Positions 6,101 to 10,445 of a DNA stretch of 10,445 bases are shown in pieces. Each line of letters begins with the position of its first letter. Within the stretch, counting starts at the first letter, position 1. A program made the position numbers and the translations under genes. Source of the DNA: Chlorobiota bacterium (GTDB taxonomy: Bacteria; Bacteroidota; Ignavibacteria; Kapaibacteriales; NICIL-2); the NCBI GenBank assembly GCA_003695605.1, contig RFIK01000029.1, positions 1 through 10,445 on the forward strand, in the 5' to 3' direction. Under the pieces are notes generated by a model. It had not been told where the DNA came from. It was given only the letters and a program-made list of their open reading frames with translations, and made no database searches.

Positions 6101-8381
6101 AATAGGTGGCGCACGCTTCGACTCCGTTACGATCTCGTTCTACGTCTATGGCGAGCAACTGCTCGCGGTAGAACCCCAGCCAGGCTGGGATGTCTCGCCA
6201 AGCGATACGGTCGTTCGATTTCTCAATCCACTGGCTGCGTCCACACCGTATGTCTACCAAGCATACCTGCTTTCCTCAGCTGGTGATACGCTTGCAACAA
6301 GTGAGCAATCGCCAGTCGAGCAACGCGCAACGCACTGCCAATGGCGTATCCCGATCGCGATGGAGCCAGGGAAGGAGTACAGCATTCTCCTCCGCGCACT
6401 GAACACGGCAAGCCAAATGTGGACCCCGTGGCTTCGCATCCCTGTTGTTGCCGTTGATAGTGTGCGTGTAGGTCAGGTAGTGCAACGTCAGGGACAGCCG
6501 AGCTGGGCCGAGAGTGACTGGGATAGCCTCTCATTGCAATCGGACGGCTCCCTTGCGTTTGCATCGTCAATAGGGCTCGACCTAATGTCTGCCGGTGGGT
6601 ATCAAGAACGCCGCAACGATACACTCCGAGTTGTTGTGCAGCCGGGCTATCGCCTTCGGATTGGTGGGGTCAACGTTGCATCCGAGCGGAGCGACGAAAC
6701 CGGCGTGCACATTGCCGTCATCTCTGCACGTGATGGAAGTGTCCGCGCTGTCCGATGGTTTACGACCTGGACGCAAACTCCAGTGCCACGGAGTGCAGGC
6801 GGGCCAGCCGAGTTCGCTGCATTTCTCCGCGATTCAATCGCAGTGGATGAATATCTCGTCCTTGTTTCCTGTGGACAAGCGTGGGGATTGCAGTACCCGC
6901 AGTACGCTTCATCAATTGCCGATGCTCTTGCGCTCTATGGTGCCGAGCGTGCTGCGCTCCTCAGTGACAGTCGCTCGTACCTGTTTGTCGGTATGCGAGT
7001 GCCAGATCGCCCATTTGTTGTTGAACGCATCGGCGATCAGCAGCAGTGGCAAGGCGGGGATACGCTCCAGTTGCGAGTAGAAGTACCACTTTATCCGCAA
7101 CAGGCGACTCTCCAGTTGCCTATTGCTGGTCCAGCCGAGCACTGGCACGATGTGCACGTTGATCGCCAGTGCACGCGGTCGCACCTGCGGTTGGAAATCT
7201 ATGGTGGTGCAACTGCTGAACAAATCTCAACACTCATCACCGCTGCCGATACCAATGAGCTTTCGCTGGCCGATCTCGATGCTGAGCAATTTCCGTTCCT
7301 GCGCATCCTGGTGCGACTTGCGCGAGATGGAAGCAATGATTTCTCGCCTTGTGCAATCACGCGTGCTGCGGTACGCTACCGCCCGCTTCCAGAGCTTGCT
7401 TCAACGCTTACAGCAAGCGATGACGCACCACTGCGTGGAGATACGATCGTGCTTAGAGCACAAGTAGTCAATCTGGTCACTCGCAGTAGCGTACGCCAAA
7501 CGGACGTTCGCTGGATACTCCGCGATAACACCGGCGCAGTGATTCCCAGCGAAACACTTCCTTCAACTGCGCGTGCTCTTCTTGTCGGCGATACGTCAGT
7601 GAGCGCTCTCCTTGCGACGTATGCGTTGCCAGATCAATGCCTTGCAGAACTCGCGATCGAGTCGCCTCGGGATCTCTACACGTTCAACAACCGCGCAGAG
7701 CGATCATTGACAGTCAGGGCGGACCAAATACCGCCAGGGATTGTTGCGATTGCCGATGGCAACGTGCTCGGAGATACAGCGTATGTCGCAGAGCGTGTCA
7801 ACCTTGACATTGTCATGCTCGATTCTGCTCAGATACCTATCACCGATACAACGGCATTCACTGTGCGACTCAACGGCGCACTTCTCCAGCGTGTGGCAGA
7901 ATCACTTGCGTTCTATCCAACTCCTTCTGCACTGCTCCGCTGGGCAGCCTATCCACTTGTGCGTGCTGGACTTTCTGCAACGGTAGTTCTCGAACAAGGT
8001 GTGAACATTCTCTCGGTGATTGCAAGGGACGCATCGGGGAACACGGCAACATCCCGCTACGTGCTCATTGTGCCAGATGCGCTGACACTCGAGGGCGGCA
8101 GCGTTGCGCCAAATCCAGCGCAGGAGAGTGTCCTTGTAGGCGTTCGCTACCGTGGGTTCGAGCAGCACATCGCTGCATGGCTGGAGCTCTACGATGCCCT
8201 CGGGCGACGCGTCCGCTCCGAACGAGTGCAGCTTTCTAACGGCTCCAACGCGATTGCGATCCCGCTCCGAGATCAATCTCGCGGAGGGCAGTTGCAAAGT
8301 GGAACGTACTTCTGGCGACTGTGGCTTGAGCCGCTTGGAAATAGCCAGGCAATCGGGGGAATGATCGTCGTAGTGCGATGA
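3141..8381 (+). CDS. secreted C25 (gingipain-family) cysteine protease, PorU/PorU2-like T9SS sortase candidate
   Basis: This 1746-residue protein (counted from GTG 3141) starts with a hydrophobic signal-peptide stretch (about 11-26). Residues 30-530 are beta-rich and unassigned. The C25 peptidase domain runs about 536-885 and keeps the catalytic pair: His762 in NYIGHG and Cys792 in ASFSCQIGAF, 30 residues apart, close to the gingipain spacing. It ends with LLGDPLTRVP. Then come CARDB-like beta domains; a probable ILEI/FAM3-like domain at about 1185-1292 (GVHIAVISARDG, then the core ending SYLFVGMRV); an LDAEQFPFLRILVRL segment (near 1395) and further beta domains of the kind found in very long T9SS-associated proteins; and a sorting-type domain from about 1657 (PNPAQES, ELYDALGRRV, LQSGTYFWRL, ending VVVR). 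PorU cleaves sorting domains from T9SS cargo and attaches the cargo to lipid; PorU2 is a longer relative. This protein exceeds the roughly 1100-1200 residues of classical PorU. It may be a sortase or itself a secreted protease. Start alternatives are ATG at 3171 or 3186; none has a Shine-Dalgarno. Confidence 0.88.
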   Translation: MLHATHPSVVMVFILMVFVALKMFALPTSGRVPCLMHDSRSIAQGQSIGTFPIAYVETSNDRVALLPLAKLLSVAPELRGRSSDGLHLRRKGRSIPLGLVDADGALSDDDTLYFVGSRPSGDTTYFDAYTSVAAFEVWYDETLPPSRLARDTATPEGRVLRYHLTIERHVEEEHEYVQGWLDNDRYRQTQTTFVTETVPGEGWRWSIVYPNRPFSSIVFAAPDPTRDDSIQVELHYSSISDDIYTTPDNRLQLFYAGALRDSATYDGVRDGVLSFTLRPARDGCIVDSLVFRNTVPTTAAQAVDFITTRGIEYAAAWRDRLVGVCTSEQAESIVLTNFSSPRVIVCDTIAGRWGIYSGERGLLFRVAARGLPERVAFAVGDTLLLTTRYRFAVVWLDESHTVQLFTENSPSAIAGLIGALPLGTPFAIAISDGRYVNDQLRTRLAAEGSSIASSLQAGIAFVAVGIRGEQSLWRERSGTGTAALIEWIETTRAQSARVRIPLNVGVHGLVATGSSSIEHARVRRCGGIELVTDTSGADYVVITHAAFRPAVERLAQYRSRRNALRARVVDVQDIFDAFGHGEKSPHAIKAFLRYASKQWSKPAPRAVLLVGDASWDPRKVSSGAINDDFIPSYGKPVSDYWYTLLDSSTHPAMSIGRLPVRTVEEANAIVDKIIEHDTMPWQQWQKQFLLITGGATPDEQYDFYQSVVYSLLPLLVDPYQRALCADTTLVSLYAGTATGAPIPAAIVNRINSGTVWVNYIGHGAPRTLEIGGWEPERLNNRGRYPILASFSCQIGAFAEPSIQALGEDFLTARNAGMIAVIATTGFGIRSYDDIVNSGFIATIARTRLRTLGELLNAAKQYLSDGSQLAINTAMQTTLLGDPLTRVPLDTVPHPVFDRSTISIACVPPAPFLSADADSVRIEATVFNAGVHSDSTVEFRILHTYQQRTDTVMLSLDGLCSPERITFTLPIHRMPGEHVLSVVSDPKGIGGARFDSVTISFYVYGEQLLAVEPQPGWDVSPSDTVVRFLNPLAASTPYVYQAYLLSSAGDTLATSEQSPVEQRATHCQWRIPIAMEPGKEYSILLRALNTASQMWTPWLRIPVVAVDSVRVGQVVQRQGQPSWAESDWDSLSLQSDGSLAFASSIGLDLMSAGGYQERRNDTLRVVVQPGYRLRIGGVNVASERSDETGVHIAVISARDGSVRAVRWFTTWTQTPVPRSAGGPAEFAAFLRDSIAVDEYLVLVSCGQAWGLQYPQYASSIADALALYGAERAALLSDSRSYLFVGMRVPDRPFVVERIGDQQQWQGGDTLQLRVEVPLYPQQATLQLPIAGPAEHWHDVHVDRQCTRSHLRLEIYGGATAEQISTLITAADTNELSLADLDAEQFPFLRILVRLARDGSNDFSPCAITRAAVRYRPLPELASTLTASDDAPLRGDTIVLRAQVVNLVTRSSVRQTDVRWILRDNTGAVIPSETLPSTARALLVGDTSVSALLATYALPDQCLAELAIESPRDLYTFNNRAERSLTVRADQIPPGIVAIADGNVLGDTAYVAERVNLDIVMLDSAQIPITDTTAFTVRLNGALLQRVAESLAFYPTPSALLRWAAYPLVRAGLSATVVLEQGVNILSVIARDASGNTATSRYVLIVPDALTLEGGSVAPNPAQESVLVGVRYRGFEQHIAAWLELYDALGRRVRSERVQLSNGSNAIAIPLRDQSRGGQLQSGTYFWRLWLEPLGNSQAIGGMIVVVR

Positions 8382-8426
8382 TACCGGGGTAGTTGCCACC
8401 GACGACTGGCCTTGGCAAGAGCTCGG

Positions 8427-8434
8427 TATCTTTG
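8427..8434 (+). promoter_or_regulatory. -7 promoter box of valS
   Basis: TATCTTTG is an exact TAnnTTTG match in the 86-bp gap before valS and is identical to the -7 box of lat. The -33 partner is weak: only CTGG near 8406-8409, with no TTTG at the right distance. The predicted start near 8440 would leave a leader of about 28 bases. Some read-through from the protease gene is also possible, as I see no terminator in the gap. Confidence 0.4.
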
Positions 8435-8467
8435 CAAGTGCACGACGTTTTGTTCAGCCTTTTGTGT

Positions 8468-10445
8468 ATGCAGCGTCACTTCGATCGCCACTATGACCCT
8501 TCGACCGTCGAACGCTCGTGGTATGCCGAGTGGCTTCGACTCGATCTTTTTTCGTGTCCAGATGAGACCGATCGCCCGCGTTACAGCATTTTGATGCCAC
8601 CGCCGAATGTGACCGGTGTGCTGACGATGGGGCACGTCCTCAACAACACGATTCAGGACCTCTACATCCGCTACCACCGCAAGCTTGGCAAAGTCGCATG
8701 CTGGTTCCCAGGACTTGACCACGCTGGCATTGCTACGCAGAGCAAAGTCGAAGCCGAAATCTTCCGTACGGAAGGCAAGACACGGTGGGACCTCGGGCGC
8801 GAAGAGTTTTTGAAACGGGTCTGGGAGTGGAAAGAGCGGTACGGAGGGATCATCCTCGAACAGCTCCGCTCTCTTGGCATCTCGTGCGATTGGAAACGGA
8901 CACTCTTCACGATGGACGAGGGCGCATCGAATGCTGTCCGCGAAGTCTTCATCCGCTTGTTCGATGCAGGGCTGATCTACCGTGGCAAGCGGATTATCAA
9001 CTGGTCACCGCGACTGCAGTCAGCACTCTCCGACGAAGAAGTTGTCTATCGCGAAGTCGAGGATACGCTTTATACGTTGGCGTATCGGCTCGAGGGGTCC
9101 GAGACCGACTTCCTCCCTGTTGCCACAGTCCGTCCGGAAACAATTTTCGGCGATGTCGCTGTTGCGGTACATCCTGACGATGAGCGCTATCGCCATCTGG
9201 TTGGGAAACGTGTCCGTGTACCGCTCACCGAACGGTACGTTCCTGTCATTGCCGATCGGTACGTTGACCCAACGTTTGGGACCGGTTGCTTGAAGATTAC
9301 CCCAGCGCACGATCCGAACGACTACGAGATTGGCGTTCGTCATAGTTTAGCAGTGCTTGTCTCGATTGGACCGGATGGACGACTCAACGACGTTGCTGGT
9401 CGCTACAGTGGTCTCGATCGCTTCGAAGCGCGGCAGCGAATCGTCGAGGATTTACGTTCGGAAGGTTTGATCCTGGCAGAAGAGCAGTATCGCCACAATG
9501 TTGGCTTTTCCGAACGTAGCGGCGAGCCAATCGAGCCGTACTACAGCGACCAATGGTTTGTGCGCATGCAGCCACTTGCTGAGCCAGCCTTGGAGGCTGT
9601 CCTCAACGGCACTATCCGCTTTTTCCCGGAGCATTGGGTGAAGACCTACGAGCACTGGATGCGCAACATTCGAGATTGGTGCATTTCGAGGCAACTGTGG
9701 TGGGGACATCGCATTCCAGTGTACTACGCGCCCGATGGACGCTATACTGCCGCTCGGAGCATCGAGCACGCACGCGAAAAGCTGGGGCTTGGGGCTGATG
9801 CGGAACTCTGGCAAGATGAAGACTCACTCGATACATGGTTTTCGTCATGGCTGTGGATGCTCACGACAATGCGATGGCTCCACGACGGCAAGACTGAAGA
9901 CACACCGGTTCTGCGGACGTACCTTCCGACGAACTTGCTGGTCACTGGACCGGACATCATCTTCTTCTGGGTTGCGCGCATGATCATGGCCTCGCTCTAT
10001 TTCCGCGGGGTTATTCCATTCCGGCACGTGTACTTTACGAGCATTATCCGCGACGACAAAGGACGCAAAATGTCCAAATCGCTGGGGAATTCGCCAGATC
10101 CGCTTGCGCTCATCAGCAAGTATGGCGCCGATGCTGTGCGGTACACCGTGCTCTACCTCGCACCAGTTGGGCAAGATGTACGCATCACTGTAGACCCGAT
10201 AACGCAGGATGCACCCCAGATGGAGCTGGGGCGAAACTTCGCGAACAAGCTGTGGAACGCTGCGCGCTTCCTGGCACTCAAGGCAGATGAACTCAGCGTC
10301 GGCTCGGAGCGCTCTCCAGTGCCAGCAGACGAGGAATTACGCATTACCGAGCTGTGGATACGTTCCCGCTTGCACGCAACGATTGATGCTGTGCGCGATT
10401 GCCTCGAACGCTACCGCATCAACGAGTACGTCCGGACGCTGTACG
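8468..10445 (+). CDS. valS: valyl-tRNA synthetase, C-terminus cut by window edge
   Basis: ValRS joins L-valine to tRNA-Val in the cytoplasm and edits mischarged threonine. The frame from ATG 8468 is open to the right edge: 659 of the usual 870-950 residues. Visible in order: PPPNVTGVLTMGHVLNN (residues 53-56 are TMGH where HIGH is usual); GLDHAGIATQ; the CP1 editing domain with TVRPET (220-225) and GTGCLKITPAHDPND (271-285, Asp282 in the editing site); WCISRQLWWGHRIP; LDTWFSS; LVTGPDIIFFWVARMIM; KMSKS at 534-538 within DDKGRKMSKSLGN; and the first part of the anticodon-binding helical domain (GRNFANKLWNAARF). The start was chosen because homology begins directly after it (HYDPSTVERSWY); the frame is open further upstream but holds no other ATG in the gap. 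No Shine-Dalgarno is present. Missing are the rest of the anticodon-binding domain and any C-terminal coiled coil. Confidence 0.97.
   Translation, partial: MQRHFDRHYDPSTVERSWYAEWLRLDLFSCPDETDRPRYSILMPPPNVTGVLTMGHVLNNTIQDLYIRYHRKLGKVACWFPGLDHAGIATQSKVEAEIFRTEGKTRWDLGREEFLKRVWEWKERYGGIILEQLRSLGISCDWKRTLFTMDEGASNAVREVFIRLFDAGLIYRGKRIINWSPRLQSALSDEEVVYREVEDTLYTLAYRLEGSETDFLPVATVRPETIFGDVAVAVHPDDERYRHLVGKRVRVPLTERYVPVIADRYVDPTFGTGCLKITPAHDPNDYEIGVRHSLAVLVSIGPDGRLNDVAGRYSGLDRFEARQRIVEDLRSEGLILAEEQYRHNVGFSERSGEPIEPYYSDQWFVRMQPLAEPALEAVLNGTIRFFPEHWVKTYEHWMRNIRDWCISRQLWWGHRIPVYYAPDGRYTAARSIEHAREKLGLGADAELWQDEDSLDTWFSSWLWMLTTMRWLHDGKTEDTPVLRTYLPTNLLVTGPDIIFFWVARMIMASLYFRGVIPFRHVYFTSIIRDDKGRKMSKSLGNSPDPLALISKYGADAVRYTVLYLAPVGQDVRITVDPITQDAPQMELGRNFANKLWNAARFLALKADELSVGSERSPVPADEELRITELWIRSRLHATIDAVRDCLERYRINEYVRTLY

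Noticed and set aside
3141..8381. Possible frameshift or fusion of two genes in the 5.2-kb frame
   Set aside because: The frame is uninterrupted, domains follow the order seen in long T9SS-associated proteins, and a signal peptide occurs only at the start and a sorting-type domain only at the end.

Overview
The window reads as chromosomal DNA of a Bacteroidota/Chlorobiota-type (FCB group) bacterium with moderate GC content. Three things point there: a giant gingipain-family (C25) protein ending in a type IX secretion (T9SS) sorting-type domain, several intergenic matches to the Bacteroidota promoter consensus (TTTG, about 20 bp, TAnnTTTG), and no Shine-Dalgarno sequence before three of the four genes. 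A Kapabacteria/Ignavibacteria-like lineage is my guess. I cannot place it more precisely by eye.

Layout: (1) 1-1259, minus strand: the N-terminal 419 codons of L-lysine 6-aminotransferase (lat), cut by the left edge. (2) 1260-1647: a 388-bp divergent intergenic region. It holds two back-to-back Bacteroidota-type promoters, a dyad that exactly brackets the lat -7 box, a second spaced inverted repeat, and a predicted leader of about 250 nt for lat with two strong hairpins and one weaker one. (3) 1648-2976, plus: an unrecognised 442-residue protein with four membrane segments and a C-terminal coiled coil. (4) A hairpin terminator at 3054-3092. (5) 3141-8381, plus: a 1746-residue secreted C25 cysteine protease resembling PorU/PorU2-type T9SS sortases. 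It has an intact His/Cys pair, a probable ILEI/FAM3-like domain and a C-terminal sorting-type domain. (6) 8382-8467: a short gap with a perfect -7 box. (7) 8468-10445, plus: valyl-tRNA synthetase (valS), 659 residues before the right edge, with an altered HIGH motif.

The four genes do not form an obvious pathway. Lat is a lysine-catabolic or lysine-modifying enzyme, the C25 protein acts at the cell surface, and ValRS is housekeeping. A terminator and separate promoter candidates suggest mostly independent transcription. I see no mobile element, CRISPR array, rRNA or tRNA. The best candidates for something undescribed are the control region of lat, the four-TM coiled-coil protein, and the domain architecture of the C25 protein.
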